The translations under genes and the position numbers were made by a program. This document shows positions 33,046 through 43,211 of a DNA stretch of 64,000 bases, one piece after another. Location: the NCBI GenBank assembly GCA_016808115.1, contig JAEQBH010007409.1, positions 1-64,000 on the forward strand, given 5' to 3'. Every line of letters starts with the position of its first letter. The stretch's first letter is position 1. Source of the stretch: Tetrastigma voinierianum (lineage: Eukaryota > Streptophyta > Magnoliopsida > Vitales > Vitaceae). The notes under the pieces were generated by a model, which saw only the letters and a list, made by a program, of their open reading frames with translations, was not told where the DNA came from and made no database searches.

Positions 33046-34614
33046 GTGCAGGCGCTTGATAAAGTCGTAACTATACAAAAACATAAAAGAGTCCCAACCA
33101 CCTCACCGCCGTGGTGGTGGTGGGCTCCAGAATCGCGCCGCCGCAGCCAAAACATCCAAAGAGGCTGCTGTGGTAGTGGCCTCCTCTCTCTGATCCGGAA
33201 CACGAGGAAGACCCAGGTGAGTCATAATCTGCTGCAGCATGGAGTGACACTGAGTCAACCTCTCGATTCAGGCCGCCTGTAGCAAACAGTTAAAGAACAA
33301 ATAGCATCCATCACACTAGCTATCTCTCTCGAGCTGGCATGAACGTACTCCGGCGAATGATGTGATGTATATGATGGGCCAGGAGTGCTCTGGCTGGCGC
33401 ACTGCGGATGTAGTACATGATGAGGAGGTGGAGGGACATATGTGAACCCGGACTCCGCTCTACCCTGGGTCGTGGGGCATGACTATCGCCTCGTGAGAAT
33501 GCTCTGTACTTTTGAACTCGAACCTCCCTGGCCCCGGAGTATAAATGATATGGGCATGGCCATCACTCGCTCCATCGACAGAACCAGAGGGCATCGGGAT
33601 CTCTATCCTGTGGGGGTTCCTGAAACCCAAGTGTCAAGGACCTGCATAGTAGCTCCTACATCGGCAGCCAGAGACCTCTCCGTCGAATCCAGCCCTTCCT
33701 AAGTGGACTCAAATGCATCAAGGAGGTCATCAGCTCACCCGTAGGGACTAAACCAACATCCCTCCGAGATCCCAGAAAGAGCCTCCCAAGATGTCTCCTC
33801 CGTCGTACATACGTCGTGAGCTGAAGAAGTCGTCCCGAAGAGGTGATCGACCAGCGATCCGGAAAGGAGCGCTCCTAAAGCAGTAATCGCCTCACAGGGT
33901 GTCTCGCCGCATTTAACCATCTCCCGCTGAGGTGGGTGGGCCCAAGCTCGATAACCCTCAGCATTGGCCGGCGGTATACGCAGCCTTCCAAAGCCGCCGA
34001 AATATTCGCGCCTAAGCACTCCTGTGCGATCGCCTACAGAACTGGAGCTCGCTTAATTACCGCTTCCCGGATGTCATCGAATGGTAGAACTGCAGAACCA
34101 CCCGGGGATAATAGTACTGTCTCGGGGTCATGAAGGGCAGCAGGGAGTAGTCCTCAATCAACCTTTATGTAATCCCCGGACCGATCACCGCCAATGCCGG
34201 ACATCGTGAGTAAGACTCGATGAAAGTCCCTGGGCGTAGTGCGACATTCCCGAATGGGTGCCCACAACAACTACGCCTCGATCCCGGGAGTGAGGGCGAC
34301 AACCGAGGTGAAGATGTTGCCTCAAGAATCGATGACCGGCGATGACTGCCTGGGAGGAGGATGACTCACCCACCGGCTGTGCAGTTCGTCGAGGGCCGCA
34401 GCCCTCCTACCAAGGCCGAGGTACGTAACTGGGCCCGTGGTCCCATCCGAGTCCGGAGATCGTTCGAATCCCGAGGCTCCTCGTGGACTCCGCCGGTGGA
34501 TTGGAGATAGTATCACGGACCGGAGCTAGCACTGGCCTCGCTCCTCTCGCTTCCGGTGTGTACTATTAAATCTCGACCAGGCCGAAGGCGGGACCCACCT
34601 CGTGTACGAACCAT
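33046..34614 (-). pseudogene. GC-rich degenerate coding region of C, unknown product
   Basis: This block is clearly GC-richer than its surroundings, and on the minus strand it is open over long stretches with shifts between frames. It starts MVRTRGGSRLRPGRDLIVH at 34614; a long proline/arginine-rich stretch follows (34516-34322), then GGSAVLPFDDIREAVIKRAP and AIAQECLGANISAALEG near 34100-33985, ending with LGLPRVPDQREEA near 33200. The composition, the sharp start and the position between protease and 3' region suggest an accessory open reading frame of the element or captured host sequence. I do not recognise a domain and propose no function. Confidence 0.4.
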
Positions 34615-35090
34615 AGCTGTAATCCAAATAAGAAACCGGAAGAGGGGTCCGCTGATGAAAATGACACCAGGCTCAGAAGCCGATCCGCCTACTTATCGAC
34701 GACCGAGTCACCAACAGGACACCGATGACTCAAGGCTCATTGCCACGGCCATGCTCGTAATAGCCAAACAAGGCTGCAGCGATGAACCGCCGCGTGGCAA
34801 GGCAGCCGAGCTATGGCACGGCCATCGAACCGGGCAAGGATGCGCAAACAAGGTATGGTGTATCGAGTTCTACGAAATGCGTGCTAAAGGCGTGTGGCAA
34901 TGACCAACGACGCGTTGACTACCGGTCGGGCGCGCGGCCGATGTGAAATTGGTCAGACCCACGTGGTGTGTGCAATGGGCAGAGACACAGACGTTACTGT
35001 GGCCCGCCTACGGTGGCGGATAGTAAAGGCGCAGCAGGCTCTGGGCAGGGGATGGCTCAGGAAGAGACTGGGGAGGGGAAGGAGATAATG
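34615..35090 (-). other. GC-rich sequence upstream of the 33-34.6 kb block
   Basis: GC-rich, with open frames in several phases on both strands, probably due to composition. It ends near 35090, where AT-rich sequence begins. Confidence 0.35.
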
Positions 35091-35690
35091 TAAATGAAAA
35101 GCCAAATCCCTCCCTCTTCTTATAGCCTAATCGAGGTAGCCGAAGAGTCACTTCCCTCATAATTTCGCTAGTATAGCGAATTTGGCTTAATCTGCATCAC
35201 CACCTGCACTTCAAAATTTTGAGCTCAAATATTAATAATATAAGAAATAAAATTATAATAATAAGAATTAATATATAATACTATAAAAAAAAATTAATAT
35301 TAGGTGTACTATAGTATAATTACAAAGTTACTAAATATGGAAAACTGCTAATTTAAGAAACTTTCTAAAAACAACTGAAACTATTAAAATTGACTAACTT
35401 AAAACAACAAGCAAAATTGTTGAACTGCAATCCGGTTTTTGGGAACACCGAACCAGTTCAATTTCAAAAATTTACTCAAGGAGGGTCACGATATGATCTC
35501 TCAAACCCTACAAGGGTCTGAAATGCCTCCTTGTCATTGACTTTCCAATGGTAACTCGTCCTCACCGATGAATGGTGAATCGAAAGCACTGCCTTACAAG
35601 GTGATGATGGCAATACCAACACACTTGTCGCACCGCCGACTATTCAATTCTTGGACACTTAGCTTTCCCGCATGTCACCTTGCCATTTGA
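35091..35690. other. AT-rich spacer of C
   Basis: Includes a TTCGCTAGTATAGCGAA palindrome at 35164-35180 and the C-terminal side of the protease region. No other feature seen. Confidence 0.4.
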
Positions 35691-35699
35691 ACCAACTTA

Positions 35700-36085
35700 C
35701 GGCCATTTGATTTTCATCTTCCGCGCCCAGGTTTGTTGTTCAAATGGAAATATGTTCAACTCCAAGGTCATGTTACCAAGGTAAGTTGCATGACTCCCAT
35801 TCCCAAGAATTGATGATTGCATTGGTCAGGGGCCATAAATGATCTCCTAGATAATTCGTACATGATCGCTCATTTACAATCGCTCAAGATCAAGCACTAC
35901 AAAATTCACGGGTAAGAATTTGTCTATTTTCACTAAGACATCCTCAACTATTCCCTTAGGGACCTTACCGACCACACACCAATGATAATGTGATGTTGGT
36001 TGGTTTAAGTTCACCCAAACCTTAATCGCTTATACACCGAGTATGGCAAGAGGTTCACACCGCCCTAGTCAAGTAGTGGATTTGT
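35700..36085 (-). pseudogene. Tat/Athila-type aspartic protease (C)
   Basis: The minus strand reads NLLPYSVYKRLRFG, GELKPTNITLSLV, VPKGIVEDVLVKIDKF, PVNFVVLDLE and, further on, LGNMTLELNIF, in partly shifted frames. These are characteristic of the protease of the Tat/Athila branch of plant Ty3/gypsy elements. The catalytic loop, normally Leu-Asp-x-Gly-Ala-Ser, reads LLD-stop-GGVN here, so the active site is destroyed. It would have processed Gag-Pol. Confidence 0.8.
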
Positions 36086-36960
36086 CTATACAAGTCCCAC
36101 CCAATATTTAATAAATTGTGGGAGATCCCGATCCTTGTATTTGACGATTCTGCTTGGATTATGGCACCGACTTGTTCAAAGAAGAAATGCCTTTTTCTCA
36201 ATGCCTAACCCTTCTTGATTTGTGCAAAGATCTTTCAAAATTTTGTATAGGTGGGACTTGTTTGATGATGTCCAAAAGAGGTATGTTGACCTCAATTTTA
36301 GGACTTCTAAGATACCCGCCTCGATGCCTTCTTCTTGCTTCTATGCCCGTGGAAATGGAGGTGGCATGCGCGTTTCATTGAATCCTCCTTCAGAAAATGT
36401 GTTCTCGCTCCACCCTACTTCATTCCTAGTTCTAACAGGCCTAGGCATGGCTGATCAACCTCTTTTCCACTCCTCAGGGTGATTATAGCCTTAACTTCAT
36501 CCATTCCTGAATTACTGGATGACCCTACCTCATGGATTCCCTTTTGGTTTGGTACTGTTTGTGAAAGGAACCTCCCTCTTTCTCGCACCTTATCATGATC
36601 TTTGTGACGAGTCTCAGGTTGTCAATTACTTTGTTTAGATTGCTCAAGCCCATCTATCTTCTTTGTTCAGTGGTGCTTTCTACAAAGATTAACTTTATGC
36701 GCTGCACATTGATCCCCTTTTGTTCTTCTACAAAATTGCCCACCACCTTACTCAAATTTAAAATGGCTTGTTCCACAGGAGATGAGGATGGTGGTGGTTG
36801 TGGTTGAAATTGGGAACCAAACTGTGGTTTGGCACCTGGGGGTACATAGGCAGGGGGAGTGGGCTTCCAGGAAAGGTTAGGGTGATTCCTCCAATTGGAA
36901 TTGTAAGAATTTCCATATGGGGCATTGGGTTGTGGTGGCTTATATCGTCTCTACAAGATT
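36086..36960 (-). pseudogene. gag: gag C-terminal region of C
   Basis: From right to left on the minus strand: NAPYGNSYNSNWRNHPN (36925-36875) with a proline-rich linker (WKPTPPAYVPPGAKPQFGS), SPVEQAILNLSKVVGNFVE (36790-36730), a relic of the TLRSGKEV segment (about 36480), NETRMPPPF (36375) and KIEVNIPLLDIIKQVPPIQN (36300-36240). This is the known order for the end of Gag and the linker to protease in Tat/Athila elements. Several stops are present. Confidence 0.75.
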
Positions 36961-37629
36961 CGCAGACATTCGACATCAAGCCCTTCACCGTGAGGGCTTA
37001 CTGGATAACGTTTCTAGGCGGGAGTGGGATTGAAACCGATGCATGGATTTGGCCCGTGCGGTGGATTTTCGGGCCACCGCCCGCACTTCATGGAGCCAAG
37101 TTCTTCAAGCTCCTCCACCTTCCTACTAAGGTTGGAAATTTAGCTTATTTCTGCTGCCCTCCTGGGCAAAGGTATAAATTCCTCCCCTGTGGTCATCGGT
37201 GGGCCTTTTGTTTCCATTTCTCTAGGTTTGGCCCATCCCACCCTTAGGAAGTTTCAAATACATAGTTTAAAACCATGGCTTCATCAGATGCTTACTCAAA
37301 AAATCTCCCCACACATGGTTTCTAACAATTGCTCTATCAGTAGAGACATACCACCATAGAAATGGTTTACCAGCATCCATGTATCAAACCCATGGTGTGG
37401 GCATGCACTGATGGTCTCCATAAATCTCTCCTAACACTGGTAAAATCTCTCACCATCATGAGCTGCAAAGGTATAAATTTGTCTCTTCAAATTGTTGGTC
37501 TTATGAGCACTAAAGAACTTCTTCAGAATTCGCCTCGCAACTCACCCCAATTCTAATGGTTCTGTGCTCAAGTGGAGTTTTAGCCAAACCCGCCTTGTCC
37601 TTTAGGGTCAATGGACATTTTGGCACATT
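36961..37629 (-). other. Remaining internal 5' part of C
   Basis: Probably earlier gag sequence, but I cannot read a convincing frame. It includes the short direct repeat TTTTCATTTGGCACATTT at 37625-37660 next to the inverted LTR piece. Confidence 0.35.
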
Positions 37630-38475
37630 TTCATTTGGCACATTTTTGGCACATTTTCATTTTATGTAAATATCTTCCGCAGCTTTAGTTAGGGTTTGCT
37701 TTTCTCTCTTCTCTCTCCTCTTTCTCTCATTTTCTAGGCTACCAAACAAACCCTCTGAGGATGAATAACTAAGAGATGCTTGGCTGCCTCAGCTTTGAAG
37801 AGGAAGGTAGCTAGCTTGGTCAGGGGCAATATGTGCCATCCTCATGTGTTAAATGCTATAGGTAATCGTATTTATGGTCTTCCCATCTTCTCAAACTAGG
37901 GTTGAATATCATTTAATGTCATTAATTTGGCCAATACTTACTTATAAAGTAGATACAAAGGCATACTTATCGCTAGATGCACTGTGGTTTTTATGGTCTT
38001 TACGAGCCACCGAATGATGTTGAATGTTAGGGTTTCAAATCGAAAGTGGGCTGTAGATGGCTGCCAGCTCGTGTCGACCAAATAGAGTGATTCTGTGGTT
38101 AGGTTTGCTAGTTAAACAAAGATCCCATGGCCTGACTATAGGTTGCTTGTCATAATGCGAGGATAAACCCAAGGACACTTGTTTGCCCCATGTTATCAAG
38201 TTAGTGACCTAAATCTTCAAAGCCACCTTTCACACTTCACTTTCGCTTTACGCTTAATCAAGCTAAACTACTCACACCGTTGAAACAAATCCAAAATCCA
38301 AATAAAAAGTTTCCTCACCATTTTTAACACCGATGCAAGTCATTCATAGGATGAAAAACCCATCCCCGTGTTCGACCCTAGACCGCCATACTACGCAGTT
38401 TGACTACAAGTAAATAGGAGGAACTTAGATATAAAATTTTGTTGATTCCGATCACCCTACTCGTGGCACGACCGT
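37630..38475 (+). repeat. Inverted partial copy of the C LTR (about 830 bp)
   Basis: Its sequence is the reverse complement of about 30225-31060: TTAGGGTTTGCTTTTCTCTC, TTTCTAGGCTACCAAACAAA, CTTCTCAAACTAGGGTTGAA and TTTTGTTGATTCCGATCACC match inverted. The element therefore has LTR sequence in opposite orientations at its two ends. Confidence 0.85.
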
Positions 38476-38479
38476 GCAC

Positions 38480-38791
38480 TTAGCGCATCGGTGCTAGCAC
38501 TCCTCCGCACTGGCCAAATTACACAACGTGTTTCATGTGTCGATGCTTCGGAGATTCCTCTCTGATGAGTCGCACATACTACCAGTGCAAGAGATACAAG
38601 TACAGGAGGATTTGTTATATGATGTGGAGCCAAAGGCAATTCTGGCTCGAGAGGTGAAACAGTTGCGGAATAAACAAGTATCGTTAGTGAAAGTGCTCTG
38701 GCAACACCATGGCAAAGAAGAAGCTACTTATTTTTACAACTATGAGAGCACAAAGATCCGCAACTCGAACAGTATGAATTTCGAGGACTAA
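38480..38791 (+). pseudogene. Chromodomain end of D polyprotein
   Basis: LHNVFHVSMLRRFLSDESHI starts near 38510, followed by VQEDLLYDVEPKAILAREV, KQLRNKQVSLVKVLWQHHGK and EEATYFYNYES, ending in a stop at 38791. This is the integrase C-terminal GPY/F-to-chromodomain section of a Del/Tekay-like chromovirus. It plausibly continues the integrase broken at 30097. The chromodomain would target integration to heterochromatin. Confidence 0.8.
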
Positions 38792-38797
38792 ATTCCT

Positions 38798-38810
38798 TTA
38801 AAGGGGAGAG
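38798..38810 (+). promoter_or_regulatory. Polypurine tract of D
   Basis: TTAAAGGGGAGAG lies 7 bases after the polyprotein stop and abuts the 3' LTR. Confidence 0.7.
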
Positions 38811-39260
38811 TCAGAACACTCAAATTCATACCATATCACTTTATAACATGTTTAGTGGTATAATAAAAGTAAAAGCAGATATTTTTCTCTCGAAATAAAA
38901 TAAAGATAAAATAATATTACCAAACCAGAATTAATACAAAAGTCAAGGGTAAATTAATAATTTACTAAATTAGGACCCAAGGGTCATAATTTAATAATGT
39001 CATATGCCAAACATGAGTAAAGTAAGAATAAGAGAGAAATGGAGGGACCTAAAAGTAAAAATGAGTAAGCCAAACATGGCTTTAACTCAAAAAGAAGGAT
39101 AAGATCAAATCTAGATAAGACCAAAAGAAATATCTCATTTTGGTCTTGGAGAAAGAGAAAAGAAAAACGAGAGGAAGAAGAAGAAGAGAAGAGAAGAAAG
39201 AAGGAAGGGAAAAAGAAGATCACATGTATGGAATTTGAGTATGGAGATGTCTAGTTTTGG

Positions 39261-39268
39261 TATATAAA
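39261..39268 (+). promoter_or_regulatory. TATA box in D LTR
   Basis: TATATAAA in the context GGTATATAAAGTATGG, downstream of a long AG-rich block. Likely core promoter of the LTR. Confidence 0.55.
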
Positions 39269-39812
39269 GTATGGATACATGGTTTGGAACCCTCTATTTT
39301 GTGTATGGGTTGGGTTTGGAAACTCCCAAACTAATTTATTGTTAGGGTTGAGTTGAGAAGAACTCTAAGACTCCTATATATTTGTTTTGGGAAATGTTTG
39401 GTTGCATTTTGAACTAAGGTAAGCTGCCCTATCTTGATCCTATGTGTTAGCCAGGTCTTAGGACTGGTTTTTGGATAAGAAAGAAAGGGAATATGGTAGT
39501 GAGTCCTTCAGGTAAATTGTAGCCACATCAGTGAAATTTATGTTAGGATTTTGAATTTCCCACCTCTATAGCCTAAGTTATGGTCCATTTACCCCAACAA
39601 TATAAATGGGAAAGGCAATGGCTAGGTCACCAAGGCAGGCTCACGGCTGTTAGTGGCCAGCCTAAGAGGTCACCGGCGGTTAGGTCAATGAGGTGGTTAG
39701 GGCCAGCCGACTAGGGGTCATCCGGTCCATTAGGGTCATCTAGGTGGTTAAGGCCGACGGCTTAGGCTGGGGCCGCCGGCCAGGGGCGCTAGGTCGCAGT
39801 TTGGACCATGTG

Positions 39813-40290
39813 TGACCTCCAACCCTGGTCATAACTTTCAACAACTCCGACGTGTGTTCTTTGACTCTATGGAAATATCATTGAATCAAGATTCTATCCA
39901 TATTTCTTATGAGGGCATTGTGTACTGGATCCGGCCAGTAAGAGTAATCAAGCAAGACTGCCTGGGAGAGCTAGCCGTAAGGTTGGTTATTCATGTGAGA
40001 CCTCCAACTTCGGAAGGTCATAACTTCTTCATCCGAACTCCGATTCTGGTGTTATTGACTATATGGAAATCCCATTGTGTCAAGATTGTTTACATCCTTG
40101 TAGACAACATTGGGTAATCGGAGCCGTCGAAAGGAGTGACCTGCAAGACTGGCCTGGGCAGAGCTGGGGCTCCGTAAGGCCGGTTATTCATGAGACCTCC
40201 AACTTCTAAGGTCATATAACTTCTTCGTCCGAACTCGATTCGTGTCTGTGGACTCTATGGAAAGCCCATTATCAAAATCCATACATATAG
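39813..40290 (+). repeat. Tandem repeat of 186-194 bp in D LTR
   Basis: GACCTCCAAC starts units at 39813, 39999 and 40193, each followed by GGTCATAACTT, CTCTATGGAAA and, in the first two, a GCCTGGG...GTAAGG...GGTTATTCATG end. The third unit is partial. Confidence 0.9.
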
Positions 40291-40573
40291 CTTGATAAAA
40301 TTGAAATCATATTAGGTCCATAAATCATGAAGAACATTAGGACCTCAGTAACCATACTATTCATGCATATGATGAGATATGAAAAATGCAAAGATTTGAA
40401 TAAATGAGTATACATATCACATATGATTACCAGATGACTATAATTATTCAGGAATATGAGATATGTACTGAACATAAAATATACACTGATTGTCTGCTTA
40501 GAACCTGGTAGAAGGATAGATAGGCATGCCTATAGGGACACAAAGTTGCTGCAGCATACAGTTTACGATATCG

Positions 40574-40735
40574 AGGCCCCGTTTGGGTCGATGACATAGA
40601 TCCCGTTTGGATAATTATAGGCATAGGTCACTGTCTCGTACAATGATGATACCTTCGGGTATATATGGCCCATTTGGGTCACATATTACATGACATAGGT
40701 CACTATCTCGTACAGTGATAATACCTTCGGGTGTA
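40574..40735 (+). repeat. 72-bp tandem repeat in D LTR
   Basis: CATAGGTCACTGTCTCGTAC at 40622 and CATAGGTCACTATCTCGTAC at 40694 are each followed by ATACCTTCGGGT; CCCGTTTGGGTC variants precede them. Confidence 0.85.
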
Positions 40736-42262
40736 TACAGATAGAGATCAATGCCTGCATGATAGTAATTTCTGCACATACAGCTTATTTCCCTGTATCC
40801 GCTTTTCTAAGGTATTTAAGTATGAAACCTAAAAGAAAATGACAAGTATATGCAAATGAAATGTATAGAATATATGACATGATATGAGAAGCATAGCACT
40901 GCTATGCAAGGATAGTACACAGTTACAAGAACAAGAAGTAAAGTACAAGATGACTTGAATAGTATATGAAATATGATAAATGATAAGTATATGCATTTGT
41001 ATAGAAGTGTGGTCATCCATATGTATTAATCTCACTAAGCGCAGTTTAGCACCTGTTGCATCCGTGCAGGCGTAAGAGGAAACCAGGGACCGAATTAATC
41101 CACATCGCTGAATAAAGGCCACACTACCAGTGCCCACTGGAAGACCTTTTGGTTTATTTTGTATATGAAATTTTGTTTATTTTGTAAACAATGTAAATAA
41201 GTAAATGTTGAACACTTCCATATATGGAGCTTGTATATAGTTTGTAATCCACTGCTTCAGAATCTAATACAAGTGAAATGTTTCACATGATATAATGAAC
41301 AACTTTAAAGTTTATAAGTCTATAAAAAAAAATATGACACCCACTTGACACGGGGGTGCCGTCGGGAGTGTCACAGCTTAGTCGCATCGAACATCCTAGA
41401 CTTGCCTGGGTGATTCATGCCACGTTAGTGATCCGCATCAACAAAATTTATATCCTATTTCTCCCACGCCGTAGTAAAACTAATGCAAAGATAGCGGCCC
41501 AGGCCGAACACAGGGATGGGTTTTCTTCGTACAAATGATTTAAGTGAAGTCAAAAATGGTGAATTTGGTTTGGATTTTAAGGGGTTTGCTAAAAACAGGG
41601 GGGTTTTGATGGTGAAAACTGAAAATGAAAATGAAGTAAAATAAGAAAAATAATAAAAGAGGACTCCTTGAAGTATCAGGATACTGAGCTTAGGATTCTA
41701 GGGCAACCGAGGTTCCCAAGGCCTTTTCTCGTTGGGGAGGATGACATAGTAATTTCGAACCGGATCTTCATGCAATTTTTAAAAAGCTAACCAAAAATAT
41801 TTATCCTTTGAAAATGCATCGGCTGCCTGGTCACCGACAATGAAGAATGAGTCTCCCGACTCTTTCACTGGGTCATGAGGGTAACTAATGAATCTCAATG
41901 GATCTAGCACAAGCAATCACGAACCCTAAAAGCTACCAAATAATAGCCATTCAAGGAGATTAGAAGGATAAAACCGTAGTTAGAAAAAGGAATCACGTTG
42001 ATCAAGCAGTGATACCGTTGAAGAACAGGAACCTTCAAAGAACCTTCTCTCGATCCTTCACCCAAAGCAACCTTTTGCTTCAAGGAGGGGATTTTTAGTC
42101 GAAAGATCCTCCTTGAGATCGTCACCTTCAAGGTGTCAGTCGCCAGAAGTGCCAAGAAAATAAGAGAAAAGGAGTAATAAGAGCATAAACCTAGGAGTCA
42201 AAAGCTTCACCCCAAAATTTATTACGTATGATCGATGTTCATTTGTTACAAAACTCTGAGGC

Positions 42263-42270
42263 TTATATAT
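42263..42270 (-). promoter_or_regulatory. TATA box in E LTR
   Basis: ATATATAA on the minus strand (context GGCATATATAAGCCTC), about 100 bases downstream of the palindrome cluster. Confidence 0.55.
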
Positions 42271-42367
42271 GCCTGTAAAAAGGGAAATACAAAACAATAT
42301 GAAAAACAAAATTACAAGGAGGGTAGAAAGCGAGAAAACCAAAATCGAGTCGCTTCGATAAAAATAG

Positions 42368-42576
42368 AGCGCATAATTTTCGCTATGCATAGTGATTTTC
42401 GCTATCATAGCGAAAATTCGCTATGGTAGTGAAAATTTTCTATCATAGCGAAAAATAAAGGCATAGCGAAAATTGAAAATTTCGCTATGCATAGTAATTT
42501 TCGCTATATAGCGAAAATTCGCTATGATAGCGAAATTTCGCTATCATAGCGAAATGTCCAGCATAGCGAATTTTGG
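42368..42576. repeat. Cluster of TTCGCTATnATAGCGAA palindromes (E 3' LTR)
   Basis: At least twelve TTCGCTA/TAGCGAA half-sites in about 210 bases, several as full palindromes such as TTTCGCTATCATAGCGAAA and TTTTCGCTATATAGCGAAAA. Confidence 0.95.
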
Positions 42577-42901
42577 CATTGTTCCCTGCCAATGCTCCAT
42601 TGCTTCCTCGCAATACTATTCTAATCGCACTATTCCATTTCTTCAAGCTTTGATATTCTTCATTCCTGGCTTGCTGAAATTGATAGAAGACCAAATGAAA
42701 TTGATGGAAATCAACCCTTACTTTGTTATGATTGATTGACATGATAATTTGCTTCCACCCTGCAAAAACTACAAAACAACCTCTAATGCGAACATAAGTG
42801 CAATAGGGACCCGAACATGTCAATTGGGTTAATTATAACACTAGTACACAAAAGCGCTAAACCTATTAAAATGTGGTTCAAAGACTTTTGGGCACTAATC
42901 A

Positions 42902-42911
42902 CACCCCCACC
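42902..42911 (-). promoter_or_regulatory. Polypurine tract of E
   Basis: GGTGGGGGTG on the minus strand is adjacent to the LTR start at 42901. Confidence 0.75.
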
Positions 42912-43198
42912 TACATATCGTTAGTCCCTTAGCATGCAAGAAGAAAATAAAGAGAGCATACAAAATGATAACAAAATAATGTTCACAAAAATTATATTTC
43001 AAAAGGCCAGAATGAGTAAATGCCTAACCCTAAGTAAGAATCATCAATGCCGTGTCCAATAACTATCATGAGAGAAATGAATTCCATACAAAATTGAGCA
43101 TCAAAAGAGCCTCCTTCTGGGTGAATCAACCAGAAATTTCCACCAAAATCTAAGTGTTTTGTTTGATCAACTCTCAACAATAAACTGTCAAACTGCAC

Positions 43199-43211
43199 TC
43201 TCCCCCCAACC
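43199..43211 (-). promoter_or_regulatory. Second, internal polypurine tract of E
   Basis: GGTTGGGGGGAGA on the minus strand, about 290 bases upstream of the 3' tract. Position and sequence match 32155-32168 in C. Confidence 0.55.

Larger units (their letters stand above)
30098..38480 (-). mobile_element. Tat/Athila-type LTR element C, rearranged
   Basis: A minus-strand element lies inside D's integrase. Its 3' LTR is 30098-31876, with a polypurine tract at 31877-31888 and an internal region with gag and protease relics of the Tat/Athila lineage (35700-36960). No reverse transcriptase or integrase was recognised. The right side is not a normal 5' LTR but a partial LTR in opposite orientation (37630 to about 38475). 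Boundaries with D are inferred from where integrase motifs stop and restart. Confidence 0.7.
38811..41375 (+). mobile_element. 3' LTR of D (2.6 kb)
   Basis: Begins TCAGAACACTCAAATTC after the polypurine tract and ends CGGGAGTGTCACA at 41375. It contains a purine-rich block (39147-39222), a TATA box (39261-39268) and two tandem arrays (39813-40290 and 40574-40735). Its sequence differs from the A-type LTRs although the coding region is related. The right neighbour at 41376 is the edge of element E. Confidence 0.7.
41376..42901 (-). mobile_element. 3' LTR of E
   Basis: Minus-strand start TGATTAGTGCCCAAAAGTC at 42901. It shares with 46215-47613 the blocks TTCTTCGTACAAATGAT, TCCTTGAAGTATCAGGATAC and CGTATGATCGATGTTCATTT, and ends near 41376. 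It contains the palindrome cluster (42368-42576) and a TATA box (42263-42270). Confidence 0.8.

Noticed and set aside
34322..34903. Arg/Pro-rich open frames on both strands as host genes
   Set aside because: They lie within element C and overlap in both orientations; GC-rich composition explains most. Kept only as a degenerate block of unknown product.
42368..42576. TTCGCTA palindromes as CRISPR repeats or an origin
   Set aside because: Repeat spacing is irregular and the intervening bases are themselves repeats; location in U3 of an LTR explains them better.
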